Shown here: in pieces, positions 8,581 to 17,438 of the stretch
How the letters are laid out: each line of letters begins with the position of its first letter
How positions within the stretch are numbered: the first letter of the stretch is position 1
Source of the DNA: Microbacterium sp. LWO13-1.2
GTDB lineage: Bacteria > Actinomycetota > Actinomycetes > Actinomycetales > Microbacteriaceae
Direction of reading: 5' to 3'
Assembly (NCBI RefSeq): GCF_038397725.1
Contig: NZ_CP151634.1
Coordinates: 1-64,000, forward strand
Length of the DNA: 64,000 nt
The notes under the pieces: model-generated
Database searches by the model: none
What the model was told of the DNA's origin: nothing
The model's input: the letters and a program-made list of their open reading frames with translations, nothing else
Translations under genes and position numbers: made by a program

Positions 8581-9437
8581 GACCTGCCCCTGAGGCCGAG
8601 GGACTCCCGGAGCGCCGTGCCGATTCGCCGCAGGAAGGCGAGCATGACGTCGCGTGCGCGGGGTTCACGGCCGAGCTCGTGCGCCAGAGCGGCGCGATTG
8701 ACTCGCGGCGCTCGAGCGGCGGTGCGCAGCGCCGCACCCACGGTGGGTGCGGCTTTGATTCGTCCCCACCATTCATCGGTGCGACTGCCGCCCTGCGACA
8801 CGGTCTTCCAGAGCAGGTATTCGCGACGACGTCGGTAGCGCTCGAGATCGCCGAGCGCGGCGGCGAACGCCACCTCGGCCCGGAGTCGGCGCACCAGCCG
8901 TGAGCGACGCACGCGTTCGTCGTCGCTCTGGCCCGCCCACAGCGCTCGTGCCTCGGCGGCGAGCGCGTCGAGGTCGCGCGCGGCGTTGAGCACGAAGAGC
9001 ACAGCCTGCGCGTCCACCGACGAGATCGAGCACTCCACTCCGGCAGCGGAATAGGTTCCGTGATCCGGCCAGAGCACCTCGAAAGCTTCCTGATCGGGTA
9101 TGCCGATACCCGGGAATCGGCGATGAAGATCCAGGTAGCCCCACTCCGGGTGGTGATAGGTCTGCGCGTGTCCGAAGGGCGAACCGTCGAGAAAGGAGCT
9201 GTACACGCTCCAACCGTTCTGCAGCATCTGCGAATGCAGTTCGGACATACAGCTCGGGTCGGCCAGCACATCGACATCAGTGCCGCTGCGTTTTCCCGGG
9301 CGGAGCGCACCGTCAAGGGTCTCGCCCTTGATGTGCAGCAGGCGGACACCGATACGGCGCGCGATCACCTCGACGGCCGCACGGCTGAACTCCAGCCGCA
9401 CGTCGAGCGAGATCGGTGTCGTGTCCAGCGAATCCAC
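8577..9437 (-). CDS. nucleotidyltransferase-fold protein (NTP_transf_5 type)
   Basis: 286 residues from GTG. N-terminal half carries the nucleotidyltransferase signature HIKGETLDG followed by RSGTDVDVLAD (metal-binding D-x-D) and YLDLHRRF; the C-terminal half is helical and Arg-rich. Such proteins accompany PqqD and HprK-like kinases in several peptide or polysaccharide loci, where they may transfer a nucleotide or be a pseudo-enzyme. Here D-x-D and the GK/KG motif look intact. It is the first gene of a coupled operon with the PqqD and MauE/thioredoxin genes and has a leaderless start (TAGGCT, 6 nt before GTG). A related domain is fused to PqqD at 44756-45886. Confidence 0.75.
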   Translation of the reverse strand: MDSLDTTPISLDVRLEFSRAAVEVIARRIGVRLLHIKGETLDGALRPGKRSGTDVDVLADPSCMSELHSQMLQNGWSVYSSFLDGSPFGHAQTYHHPEWGYLDLHRRFPGIGIPDQEAFEVLWPDHGTYSAAGVECSISSVDAQAVLFVLNAARDLDALAAEARALWAGQSDDERVRRSRLVRRLRAEVAFAAALGDLERYRRRREYLLWKTVSQGGSRTDEWWGRIKAAPTVGAALRTAARAPRVNRAALAHELGREPRARDVMLAFLRRIGTALRESLGLRGRS

Positions 9438-9449
9438 GGCGTCAGCCTA
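9438..9449 (-). promoter_or_regulatory. leaderless promoter -10 box of the nucleotidyltransferase operon
   Basis: On the minus strand TAGGCT (complement of 9444-9449) is followed by 6 nt and the GTG at 9437. The box overlaps the stop codon of the upstream glycosyltransferase, so the operon can be transcribed on its own. Confidence 0.5.
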
Positions 9450-10652
9450 TTCCTGCGCGCCGGCGGTGAGGCGGCGGCGCGCATGCCGATCACCGCGACG
9501 TGCGACCCGGCGGAACACCTCGGCGTGCGCGGCCGCGACGGCAGCATCGTCGAGGAGCCCGGGTGTCTGCACGGCAGCCGCGGCCAGTCGATCCCGGCCC
9601 TCACCGTCCGAGGCGAGCTCCCGCAGCACACGAGCCAGCTCGGGCACATCGCGGGGTGTGACGCACCGACCGTTCACGCCATCCGTGACCCACTCCGCGG
9701 GACCGCCCTCATCCGCGACGATGGCGGTGACTCCGGCAGCGAGATACTGCAGGACGTTCTGCCCCATCGGCTCGGCGCGGGTGGAGTACTGCACGGCGAT
9801 GTCCCACCGGTTCAGCAGCGCGGCGGTGTCGTCGACGTGGCCGAGCAGGTGCACCCGATCTCCCACTCCGAGTTCCGCCGCGCGCGTGCGCAGCTTCTCG
9901 GCGAACCCCTCATGTTCGAAGGGCGCTCCCCCGGCGATCTCCAGTTCCTCGGTACCGTCGCGGAAGGCATCCGCGAAGGCCTCCAGCAGCTCGGCTTGCC
10001 CTTTCCACGGATCGATCCGCGCGAGCATCCCGATCCGCAGCGGACCCGACGTCGGCACTCGACCCGACGACAGGGTCAATCCGGACGCGCTGGGGATGAC
10101 GACCGCCACGGCACCTTCGCGGAGGAACGGCAGCGCTCCCGCGAGGGTCACGTGCGAGTTGCCGATGACCGCATCGGCCCGGGGCAGCACGAGACGCGTC
10201 ATCGTGCGGTACCCGAATGCTCCCAGGCTCTCCTCGTCGATCATGTCGCGCAGGTGCACCACCAATGGTCGCCGCGACAGCCGCAGAGCGAGAGCCGCGT
10301 ATGCGGCAGCACGCGTGCTGTTCGCCGCCACCACATCGGCGGTGCGGACGAGCGGATGTGTGAGGGTGAACGCCGCCTGGGCGACGAGCCGCACGGCGAG
10401 CCCCAACAGATGAGTGCGCGACCCGCCGCTGCCGCCGGAGTGCTGACGCACGCCGCGCACGCGGCGCACGACGGTCGGCGGCATCTGCGCGAAGACGTCG
10501 ACCTCGTCGATCGCCGGCACGAGCACAGCCGGGGTCCAAGCCGGATCGACCGACAGCAGACGCACGAGTGCAAGCTCGGCACCGCCACGCACGGTGGTGT
10601 GATCGAGGTGCACGACACGGGGACGATCCGCGTCGCGTCGGATGCTGTCCAC
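9447..10652 (-). CDS. glycosyltransferase family 4 (GT-B)
   Basis: 401 residues from a GTG with GGGGGGAGGG 5 nt upstream; an in-frame ATG 27 nt further up lacks such a site. N-domain begins PRVVHLDHTTVRGGAELALVRLL, with the glycine-rich acceptor loop (RGGAE). C-domain has RIGMLARIDPWKGQAELLEAF, HEGFAEKL, HLLGHVDDTAALL and EPMGQNVLQYLAAGVTAIVADEGGP, where the E-x7-E region binds the nucleotide sugar. It would add one sugar to a lipid-linked intermediate on the cytoplasmic face. Donor and acceptor unknown. Divergent from the next glycosyltransferase across 100 bp. Confidence 0.88.
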   Translation of the reverse strand: MDSIRRDADRPRVVHLDHTTVRGGAELALVRLLSVDPAWTPAVLVPAIDEVDVFAQMPPTVVRRVRGVRQHSGGSGGSRTHLLGLAVRLVAQAAFTLTHPLVRTADVVAANSTRAAAYAALALRLSRRPLVVHLRDMIDEESLGAFGYRTMTRLVLPRADAVIGNSHVTLAGALPFLREGAVAVVIPSASGLTLSSGRVPTSGPLRIGMLARIDPWKGQAELLEAFADAFRDGTEELEIAGGAPFEHEGFAEKLRTRAAELGVGDRVHLLGHVDDTAALLNRWDIAVQYSTRAEPMGQNVLQYLAAGVTAIVADEGGPAEWVTDGVNGRCVTPRDVPELARVLRELASDGEGRDRLAAAAVQTPGLLDDAAVAAAHAEVFRRVARRGDRHARRRLTAGAQE

Positions 10653-10752
10653 GGCTGCCCTCCCCCCAGGAAACTGCATGCCGTCCCGGGCGCTCCCCTG
10701 TGCACTGATGGACGGTTATGGTTGCTCACAGAGCATATCTTGGGGAGGCCTC
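10653..10752. promoter_or_regulatory. divergent promoter region between two glycosyltransferase genes
   Basis: 100-bp intergenic stretch serving both directions. Both starts are preceded by a TGGGG-type leader box that doubles as ribosome-binding site: CCTGGGGGGAGGG on the minus strand (complement of 10658-10670) and CTTGGGGAGG on the plus strand (10739-10748). Clear -35/-10 pairs are not obvious. Confidence 0.4.
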
Positions 10753-12753
10753 GTGCGAGTGCTGAGAATTTCGCACAGCGCCGCAATCGCCGCATGGCGC
10801 GGGCGCGAGAACGCCCTCCGCGCGCGCGGCGAGGATGTCTCCCTGATCACCGCCCGCCGCTGGCACGCCGGTGGCACCTGGGTCGACCTCGATGCCGCAG
10901 CGGACGAGCAGGTCTCCCCCGCGCGCACCTTCGGCACTCATCCGGCACTGTTCCTCTACGACCCGCGTCCGCTTTGGCGTGCGCTCGGCGAGACGTGGGA
11001 TGTCATCGACATCCACGAGGAGCCGTTCGCGCTCAGCACCGCAGAGGTACTGGTGCTGCGGATGCTGCGCCGCAACCGCGCCCCGGTCGTGCTGTACACC
11101 GCCCAGAACCTGTTCAAGAGGTATCCGGTGCCGTTCCGCTGGCTGGAGCGCTGGGCGCTCCGCTCGGCGGCCGGCATCTCCGCCTGCAACGCCGAGGCGG
11201 CGCGGATCGTGGAGGCCAAGGGTTTTTCCGGCAGGGCACGCCTGATCCCGCTCGGCGTGGAGGTCGCTTCGACCCCACCCGCTCCGGTCGCAGTTCATGC
11301 GGCTGGCGCGGCCGAGGACCCGCACGAACTGCGACCGGAACAGTCTGTGACGGTCGGGATGCTGGGGCGCCTCGTTCCGGAGAAGGGATTCGCCACGCTG
11401 CTCGATGCGCTCGCGCTGCAGCCGCGTCTGCATGCGCGCATCGGCGGATCGGGACCGCTCGCGACAGACCTCCGCGGCTGGGCATCCGAGCGCGGCGTCG
11501 CAGACAGGGTGGAACTGGTCGGCCCTGTGGACCCGGATGCCGTCGACGATTTCTACCGCTCCATCGACGTGCTCACGATGCCGTCGCTTCCGACGCCGCG
11601 CTGGACCGAGCAGTTCGGCCGCGTGGCCGTGGAGGCCATGGCGACGGGGGTGCCGGTCGTCTCCAGCGATGCGGGTGCGCTCCCCGATGTCGTCGGGGGC
11701 GCCGGGATCGTTGTGCCCGCCGGGGATGCCGCGCGGTTGGGCGAATCGCTGATCGCCGCGGCCGGCCCTCATCGTGACGAACTGATCGCGGCGGGCCGCG
11801 AGCGGGCCGTCGAGTGCAGCTGGGACAGCGTCGCCGTCGCCTACCAGGAGCTGTACCGCTCGGTGGTTCGCGCACCTCGGTCAGAGAGCCCGTCGACGGT
11901 CCCGGTGCGCCCCGTCGAGGTCATCGTGGTGGCGTACGGCTCCGCCGATCTGCTCCGCCGGGCGCTCGAGCCCGTTGCGGCGCTTCCGGTCACGGTCATC
12001 GACAACTCGTCCCTCCCCGAGATCGCCGATCTCTGCGCCGATCTCGGTGTGCGCTACCGGGATTCCGGGGCGAACCTCGGATTCGGTGCCGCCGTGAACC
12101 TCGCCCTGGCCGACCGGCTGCATCCCGACGCGGATGTGCTGCTGCTGAACCCGGACGCCGAGGTGACCCCGGCCACCGTCGAGACGCTGCAGAGGGCCCT
12201 GCACGCCGATCCCGGACTCGCCAGCGTGGGTCCGGCTCAGGTCGACGGCGATGGGCGCTCAGCACGCGTGGAGTGGCCATTCCCGACCCCTTTCCGCGCG
12301 GTGACGGACGCACTCGGTCTCGGCGCCTTTGCACGCGGGCCGGGATTCGTGATCGGATCGGTTCTGCTGCTGCGTGCCGAGGCACTCGCGCAGGTGGGTC
12401 GATTCGATGAGCGCTTCTTCCTCTACGCCGAGGAGACCGACTGGGCGTACCGCGCGCACCTGCTCGGCTGGCGGCATCGCGGCGTTCCGACGGTGACCGC
12501 CCTCCACCGGGCCGGCGGCACGAGCTCGGATCCGCGGCGCCGCGAGGCGTACTTCTTCGCATCGCAGGAGCGCTACTTCCGCAAGCATTTCGGCGCGTCC
12601 GGCTGGGCCGTCGCCCGGCTCGCCGGCTGGGCCGGCGCGACAGCACGAGCCGCCCTGCTCCGCGGCGAGCGCCGTATGCAGGCACGGCGCCGGGCAGCCG
12701 TCTACCGGCTCGGGCCGGTGCGCGTCGAGGCACGATTCCGGCAGGAGCGGTGA
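10753..12753 (+). CDS. GT4-GT2 fusion glycosyltransferase
   Basis: 666 residues from GTG after CTTGGGGAGG. Residues 1-~375 are a GT-B family 4 enzyme (RVLRISHSAAIAAWRGRE; GMLGRLVPEKGFATLLDAL; EQFGRVAVEAMATGVPVV). Residues ~385-650 are a GT-A family 2 domain like rhamnosyltransferases (VEVIVVAYGSADLLRRAL, NLGFGAAVNLAL, DADVLLLNPDAEV, RFDERFFLYAEETDW). The fusion suggests two consecutive sugar additions by one polypeptide. Between the two Rossmann lobes of the GT4 part, residues ~177-197 are encoded by a copy of a 61-bp palindromic repeat that also occurs twice between genes of this window. It is followed by two more glycosyltransferase genes on the same strand. Confidence 0.9.
   Translation: MRVLRISHSAAIAAWRGRENALRARGEDVSLITARRWHAGGTWVDLDAAADEQVSPARTFGTHPALFLYDPRPLWRALGETWDVIDIHEEPFALSTAEVLVLRMLRRNRAPVVLYTAQNLFKRYPVPFRWLERWALRSAAGISACNAEAARIVEAKGFSGRARLIPLGVEVASTPPAPVAVHAAGAAEDPHELRPEQSVTVGMLGRLVPEKGFATLLDALALQPRLHARIGGSGPLATDLRGWASERGVADRVELVGPVDPDAVDDFYRSIDVLTMPSLPTPRWTEQFGRVAVEAMATGVPVVSSDAGALPDVVGGAGIVVPAGDAARLGESLIAAAGPHRDELIAAGRERAVECSWDSVAVAYQELYRSVVRAPRSESPSTVPVRPVEVIVVAYGSADLLRRALEPVAALPVTVIDNSSLPEIADLCADLGVRYRDSGANLGFGAAVNLALADRLHPDADVLLLNPDAEVTPATVETLQRALHADPGLASVGPAQVDGDGRSARVEWPFPTPFRAVTDALGLGAFARGPGFVIGSVLLLRAEALAQVGRFDERFFLYAEETDWAYRAHLLGWRHRGVPTVTALHRAGGTSSDPRRREAYFFASQERYFRKHFGASGWAVARLAGWAGATARAALLRGERRMQARRRAAVYRLGPVRVEARFRQER
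11281..11341. repeat. 61-bp palindromic repeat, copy 1 (inside a coding region)
   Basis: Left arm 11281-11302 and right arm 11320-11341 pair at 20 of 22 positions around a 17-nt loop; outer arm motif CTCCGGTCGCAGTT / AACTGCGACCGGAA. Same length and ends as copies at 23449 and 61592. Read in the frame of the glycosyltransferase it gives an open 20-residue stretch (AP...HELRPE) without stop. Confidence 0.8.
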
Positions 12754-12790
12754 TGCCCGCCGCCCTGGTCGCCCCGATCGAGGCGCGGTC

Positions 12791-13822
12791 ATGACTCCGC
12801 TCCGGATCGTGCACGCCGTCGCGTCAGACCGCTTCGCCGGCGTGGAGCAGTTCGTGCTGCGCCTTGCGTCGGCTCAGGCTGCGCACGGACACGATGTCAC
12901 GGTGGTCGGCGGAGCCCCCGCCCGGATGAGCGCCGCCCTGCAGGCAGTCGGTGCTCGGATGGTCCCGGCCGTTCGCACTCGCGACGTGCTCCGAGTGGTA
13001 CGACGGGCTCCCGCCGACGTCGTGAACTCGCACATGACCGCAGCCGACGGCGCCTGCGCCGTGGCTCTCTTCGGCCGCCGCACCGCTCTGGTCTCGACGC
13101 GGCACTTCGCGAGTCCGCGGGGACGCTTCGGACCGCTGCCGCTCGACGCCATCATCAGACGACGCGTAGATGCCGAGATCTCGATCAGTCGGGCGGTCGC
13201 CGCGGCAATCGGCGTGCCGAGTGTCGTCGTGCATTCCGGCATCCCTCCGGCCGACGTCGCGTCCGATGGCACCCAGAAGCGCATTCTCATGGTGCAGCGT
13301 CTGCAGCCGGAGAAGCACACCGGCGTCGGGGTGCGGGCATTCGCGGCGTCGGGGCTGGCGGCCGAGGGCTGGCGCCTCGACGTGGTCGGCGAAGGACCGG
13401 AGCGCGACCCGCTCACCGCGCTCGTCGATGACCTCGATGTCGCCCAGACAGTGCACCTGCTCGGCTTCCGTGACGATGTGCCGCAGCTGCTCACCGAGGC
13501 ATCCATTCTGCTCGCGCCGTGCCCGGTCGAGGGACTGGGGCTCGCCGTCTTGGAGGCGATGGCGCACGCGGTCGCGCCGATCGCCGCCGGCGCCGCCGGG
13601 CACCTCGACCTGCTCGAGGGCCTCGACGCACGTGCGCTGTTCCGGCCCGATGATGTGGCGGATGCCGCTGCGGCACTTCGTGTGTTCGCCGATGAGCCCC
13701 AGCGGCGAAGCCTGCTCGCCCATGCCGCGCGCGAACGAGCACAGAGCGAGTTCTCCATCAGTCAGCAGGCCACCGGCACCGAGGTCGTGTACCGTCGTGC
13801 GATGGCGAGGAGAAACGCATGA
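12791..13822 (+). CDS. glycosyltransferase family 4 (GT-B)
   Basis: 343 residues. Begins LRIVHAVASDRFAGVEQFVLRLA, with acceptor-side glycine loop; the C-lobe has KRILMVQRLQPEKHTGVGVRAF, RLDVVGEGPERDPL, VHLLGFRDDVPQLL and the donor motif APCPVEGLGLAVLEAMAHAVAPIAA. Family 4 retaining transferases use nucleotide sugars to extend lipid-linked glycans. A GAGGCG box precedes the ATG. It lies 37 nt after the fusion glycosyltransferase and overlaps the next gene by 4 nt (ATGA), so the three form one transcription unit. Specific linkage not predictable. Confidence 0.88.
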   Translation: MTPLRIVHAVASDRFAGVEQFVLRLASAQAAHGHDVTVVGGAPARMSAALQAVGARMVPAVRTRDVLRVVRRAPADVVNSHMTAADGACAVALFGRRTALVSTRHFASPRGRFGPLPLDAIIRRRVDAEISISRAVAAAIGVPSVVVHSGIPPADVASDGTQKRILMVQRLQPEKHTGVGVRAFAASGLAAEGWRLDVVGEGPERDPLTALVDDLDVAQTVHLLGFRDDVPQLLTEASILLAPCPVEGLGLAVLEAMAHAVAPIAAGAAGHLDLLEGLDARALFRPDDVADAAAALRVFADEPQRRSLLAHAARERAQSEFSISQQATGTEVVYRRAMARRNA

Positions 13823-14916
13823 CCGACCTCGTCGTTCTCTCGTTGGAAGGCTGGGACTCCGTCTGGCGGCGAAACCAGTACCTCGTCGCCGGGCTCCTCG
13901 ATGCCGATCGGGAGCTTCGGGTGCTGTTCGTCGAACCTCCGGACGATCCGCTGCACGACCTCCGCATTCGCCGCCGACCCGGGTTCGGCCAGCCGGTGCG
14001 CCAAGTCGCCGATCGGCTGTGGACGGTCCGTCCCGCCAAGTGGCTGCCCCGCAAGTGGGATCGCGGCGGCGACCAGCGTCGCGCGCAGTCGATCCGTGGT
14101 GCCGCCGCAAGCCTCGGCTTCGCCGCACCGATCCTCTGGGTGAACGACCCCGCCGCGGCCGGGCTCGTGCCGATGACCGGGTGGCGTTCGCTGTACGACA
14201 TCACCGACGACTGGCTGAGCGCGTCTCGTCCCGCGGCAGAACTCGCGCGGATCGCGGACGGTGAGCGGATGCTGCTCGAGCGTGCAGACGCCGTCGTCGC
14301 CTGCTCTCCGGAGCTCGTCCGTCGCAAGAGCGCGCAGCGCAGCGGCATCCATCTGATCCCGAATGCCGTCGATCTCGACGCCTACCGCGTCCCCGCCGAG
14401 CGACCGGCGGATCTGCCGGCTGCTCCGGTGGCACTGTACCTGGGCACCCTGCATCCGGACCGCATCGACGTGGCGCTCTGCGTCCGTGTCGCCCAGGAAC
14501 TCGCCGATCGCGTGCGCCTCGTGCTGGCGGGTCCGGATCTCCTCAGCAGGCTCGACCGGGAGAGACTCGACGAGGCCGGAGTCCGCCGACTCGGCGCTCT
14601 CGATCGCTCAGCCGTGCCGGCGCACCTGCAGCACGCCGACGTGCTGCTGGTGCCGCACCTGGTCACGGCGTTCACCGACAGCCTCGACCCGATCAAGCTC
14701 TACGAGTATCAGGCCGCGGGCCGTCCGGTCGTCTCGACGGCCGTGGCGGGGTTCCGCGACGCATCTGATTCCCGCATCCGCATCGCAGACGCGGACGGGT
14801 TCGCGGACGCCGTGATCAGCGCTCTGGAGGATCCGCTGCCCGGGAACGCAGCGGACGCCGCCGATTGGCGCGTGCGCGTGGATCAGATGCGTCGGGTGAT
14901 CGAGTCGATCCACTGA
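13819..14916 (+). CDS. glycosyltransferase, TuaH-like GT-B family
   Basis: 365 residues. The N-lobe has LVVLSLEGWDSVWRRNQYL and the segment SLYDITDDWLSASRP, which is typical of the TuaH/teichuronic-acid type group where a Y-D-x-x-D-D-W motif is conserved. The C-lobe has VALYLGTLHPDRIDVALC, VRRLGALDRSAVPAHLQHADVLLVPH and FTDSLDPIKLYEYQAAGRPVVST, the GT4-like donor site. It starts within the stop of the preceding gene and ends just before a strong terminator. The sugar specificity is unknown. Confidence 0.85.
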   Translation: MTDLVVLSLEGWDSVWRRNQYLVAGLLDADRELRVLFVEPPDDPLHDLRIRRRPGFGQPVRQVADRLWTVRPAKWLPRKWDRGGDQRRAQSIRGAAASLGFAAPILWVNDPAAAGLVPMTGWRSLYDITDDWLSASRPAAELARIADGERMLLERADAVVACSPELVRRKSAQRSGIHLIPNAVDLDAYRVPAERPADLPAAPVALYLGTLHPDRIDVALCVRVAQELADRVRLVLAGPDLLSRLDRERLDEAGVRRLGALDRSAVPAHLQHADVLLVPHLVTAFTDSLDPIKLYEYQAAGRPVVSTAVAGFRDASDSRIRIADADGFADAVISALEDPLPGNAADAADWRVRVDQMRRVIESIH

Positions 14917-14926
14917 CGCTCCTGGT

Positions 14927-14959
14927 CAGTGAAGCCCCGCAAGAGGCGGGGCTTCACTG
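14927..14959. terminator. strong bidirectional intrinsic terminator hairpin
   Basis: CAGTGAAGCCCCGC (14927-14940) and GCGGGGCTTCACTG (14946-14959) form a perfect 14-bp stem with a 5-nt loop AAGAG. It lies between the convergent ends of the TuaH-like gene and the Tat-protein gene, 10 nt after the first stop and 3 nt from the second. Confidence 0.85.
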
Positions 14960-14961
14960 GA

Positions 14962-15468
14962 TTACTTGCAGCAGTCCGGCGGCGTCGCCGGGATCGTGAC
15001 CGTGACCTGAATCTGCTCGTGGTCCGTGTCGGATCCATCCGACTCGTGTCCCCACGTGACGAGGAAGCCAAGGTCGAAGACGAGGTTCGCGCTGCTGTTG
15101 CTGGTCGCGTTGAAGTTCACATCGAGCGAACCACCGGCCGGGATGAACCACGGCAGCGCAGGAATCGGATTGAGTCCGAAGTTGATCCCGCTGGTGTTCA
15201 CGTTGATCGAGATCGCCGTGACCCATGCGTCCTGGTTCTGGTCCGGATTGCTCACGGTCGCCGGGACGCTGTAGCCCTTGACGATCGGATTGCAGCTGTT
15301 GCCCGGCGCTTTGCAGGCCGTTCCCGGTGTGATGATGATGGTCTCGCCCGACGCCGCGAACGCGGGCACCGGCGCTGCGATGGCGATGGCCGGAACCGCC
15401 CAGGCCATAGCCTTGGTCACGGTGCGACGGCTGATACCTTCGGACGTTTTTGCTGCATTGTCAACCAT
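14962..15468 (-). CDS. small Tat-exported protein of unknown function
   Basis: 168 residues from the ATG at 15468, which has GGGGAG 7 nt upstream; the frame upstream is leader. Residues 1-40 form a twin-arginine signal: GISRRTVTKAM, hydrophobic AWAVPAIAIAAPVPAFA, cleavage after AFA (~38). The mature part (~130 residues) is beta-rich, Asn/Thr/Ile-rich and acidic, with cysteines at 52 and 59 (CKAPGNSC) and a C-terminal PDCCK. No catalytic motif is seen. The signal layout matches the protein at 28882-29526, though the mature parts differ. It shares a promoter region with a PglK-like ABC exporter. Possibly a surface or polymer-associated protein; function unknown. Confidence 0.8.
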   Translation of the reverse strand: MVDNAAKTSEGISRRTVTKAMAWAVPAIAIAAPVPAFAASGETIIITPGTACKAPGNSCNPIVKGYSVPATVSNPDQNQDAWVTAISINVNTSGINFGLNPIPALPWFIPAGGSLDVNFNATSNSSANLVFDLGFLVTWGHESDGSDTDHEQIQVTVTIPATPPDCCK

Positions 15469-15625
15469 GGTTGAACTCCCCAGATTTTGATCGCTCAATT
15501 GACGTCCCGGGACCCTTCCCCAGGTGCCATGTCCCCAGACACGGAGCGACTTCACCTGAATGATAGCGTAAGAGCGCTCCGCGCGGAACAGTCATCTGCG
15601 GAGCACTGCCAGGAGGGAGGACGAG
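15469..15625. promoter_or_regulatory. divergent promoter region; leader with three TGGGG boxes
   Basis: On the minus strand a TACGCT box (complement of 15563-15568) would give a ~90-nt leader for the Tat-protein gene containing TCTGGGGAC (complement of 15531-15539), CCTGGGGAA (15516-15524) and TCTGGGGAG (15476-15484). The plus strand ends in AGGAGGGAGG, a strong ribosome-binding site for the ABC exporter. This resembles the repeated leader before the priming transferase at 3843. Confidence 0.45.
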
Positions 15626-17437
15626 ATGACCGACCCCGTGCGCCGGCCACCGCTCCTCCCGCAGTTGCGCAGATTGCTTCTGCTCACCGACTCGCATCCG
15701 CGGCGCTGGATCGGCTCGACCGTGGCGGCCTCGGTCACCCTGGCGCTGCTCGATATGGCGGGCGTCGCGGCGATGATCCCGTTGATGCAGCTCATCACTT
15801 CGGGAACTCCCGACGGTCCGTTCCTGGAGTGGGTGGTGCAGTTCGTCGGCACCTCCGAGCTCTCGACCCTGATCCCGCTGATCGCCGGGTTCGTCGCACT
15901 CGCATTCATCGTGAAGAGCATCGGATCGATGGCTTTTCGCTGGTGGCTGCTCGGCCGTACTTCGAGGATCGCCGCACTTGCCTCATCCGAGATGTTGAAC
16001 CGCTACGTGCTGTCGCCCTACTCAGCCCACCGCGCGCGTTCCCTGAGCGTCGTCTACCGGAACATCAACGACTGCACGAGCCAGGCCGCCAGCGTGCTCG
16101 TGGCCGTGGTGAACGTGTGCACGGACTTCCTGATGCTGCTCGCGATCATGACTGTGCTCGCCATCAGCGCCCCGCTCGTGACGGCATTCGCCGTCGTGCT
16201 CTTCGGCGGGCTCGTCTTCGGCGTGCAGCGCATCCTCCGCGCGCGTCAGCTGCGAATCGGCGAAGACCTGGCCGTGACGAGTCTGGAGGCGTGGCAGTCG
16301 CTGATGCCGGGTCTCGACGGGTTCCGCGAGACGAGACTCACCTCCAGCGCGTCATCGTTCGTGCGCAACTTCCGCTCGGCTCGTCTGCGCGGGGCGCACC
16401 TCGGTCGAGAGATGGGCTTCATCTCGGATGTGCCGCGCTACCTGCTCGAGATCGCCTTCATCGTCGCCATCGTCGGAATCGCCGTGATCCTGTTCGCGAT
16501 GGGCGACGGCGAGCAGGTCATCCCGGTGCTCGGCCTCTTCGCCGCGGCATCCATGCGAGCGCTGCCGACGATGAACCGCGTGAGCGCGAGTCTCGCGACC
16601 ACGCGCGGCGGGCAGGCGGGGCTGCGCATCATGATCGAGACCCTGGACGAGCTGCAGGCCGAGGGCAGCCACGATGAGACCCCGAAGAGCGGCCCACCGT
16701 ACGTCGGTGACATCCTGCTCGACGGCGTGACGTTCGCGTACCCCGACGCCGAACAGCCCGTCCTGTCCGACTTGACCCTCACCATCGCCGAGAACCAGAC
16801 CACGGCGTTCACCGGCGGCAGCGGCGCCGGCAAGACCACGGTGGTCGACCTCGTGCTCGGGCTGCTGGCGCCGACCTCAGGGGCGATCCGGTGCGGTGGC
16901 CGCTCCATCGACGATGATCTCGCGTCGTGGTATTCGGGGATCGGGGTCGTACCGCAGGACGTCTTCCTTTTGAACGCGACGATCACCCGGAACATCGCCT
17001 TCGGCGAAGATGCCGCCACGATCGACATGGATCGACTGCACGAGGCCGCGCGCCAGGCCCAGCTCACAGAGCTGCTGCAGGAACTCCCTGACGGCGTCGA
17101 CACGATCGTCGGCGACCGCGGCGTGCGACTCTCGGGTGGCCAGCGTCAGCGCGTCGGCCTCGCCCGCGCACTGTACCGTCGGCCGCGCCTCCTCGTCCTG
17201 GACGAGGCGACGAGCGCGCTGGACAATGCGACAGAACACGAGATCGCGCAGACGCTCCAGGCCCTGCGCGGTCAGATGACGATCGTGATCGTCGCCCACC
17301 GGCTCTCCACCATCCGCTCGGTCGACCATCTGGTGCACCTGCGCGAGGGCCGGATCGGCGCTGAGGGGACCTTCGACGAAGTGCGCACCCAGGATGCCGA
17401 ATTCGCCCGGCTGGTCGAACTCGGATCGCTCGACTGA
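15626..17437 (+). CDS. PglK-like ABC exporter/flippase (fused permease and ATPase)
   Basis: 603 residues. The first ~330 residues contain six membrane helices, opening with LLDMAGVAAMIPLMQLI as in PglK/MsbA-type type-I exporters; the ATPase domain has Walker A GGSGAGKTT (~398), Q-loop region GIGVVPQDVFLLNATI, signature LSGGQRQRVGLARAL and Walker B LLVLDEATSALDN, then H-loop IVAHRLST. PglK flips lipid-linked oligosaccharides, so this is a candidate alternative to the Wzx protein at 43370. A role in exporting the neighbouring Tat protein is unlikely, since that has its own signal. Ends 1 nt before a convergent GT2 gene. Confidence 0.85.
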   Translation: MTDPVRRPPLLPQLRRLLLLTDSHPRRWIGSTVAASVTLALLDMAGVAAMIPLMQLITSGTPDGPFLEWVVQFVGTSELSTLIPLIAGFVALAFIVKSIGSMAFRWWLLGRTSRIAALASSEMLNRYVLSPYSAHRARSLSVVYRNINDCTSQAASVLVAVVNVCTDFLMLLAIMTVLAISAPLVTAFAVVLFGGLVFGVQRILRARQLRIGEDLAVTSLEAWQSLMPGLDGFRETRLTSSASSFVRNFRSARLRGAHLGREMGFISDVPRYLLEIAFIVAIVGIAVILFAMGDGEQVIPVLGLFAAASMRALPTMNRVSASLATTRGGQAGLRIMIETLDELQAEGSHDETPKSGPPYVGDILLDGVTFAYPDAEQPVLSDLTLTIAENQTTAFTGGSGAGKTTVVDLVLGLLAPTSGAIRCGGRSIDDDLASWYSGIGVVPQDVFLLNATITRNIAFGEDAATIDMDRLHEAARQAQLTELLQELPDGVDTIVGDRGVRLSGGQRQRVGLARALYRRPRLLVLDEATSALDNATEHEIAQTLQALRGQMTIVIVAHRLSTIRSVDHLVHLREGRIGAEGTFDEVRTQDAEFARLVELGSLD

Positions 17438-17438
17438 A

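Noticed and set aside
282..9437. Complete lasso peptide cluster
   Set aside because: HprK-like kinase, PqqD and nucleotidyltransferase occur, but I found no transglutaminase-like B2 protease, no asparagine-synthetase-like cyclase and no precursor peptide in the window.
9060..11777. Long plus-strand open frame of ~900 codons
   Set aside because: It runs antisense across a nucleotidyltransferase, a GT4 gene and out of frame into the next glycosyltransferase; its translation is Arg/His/Gly-rich and shows no domain. High-GC shadow frame.
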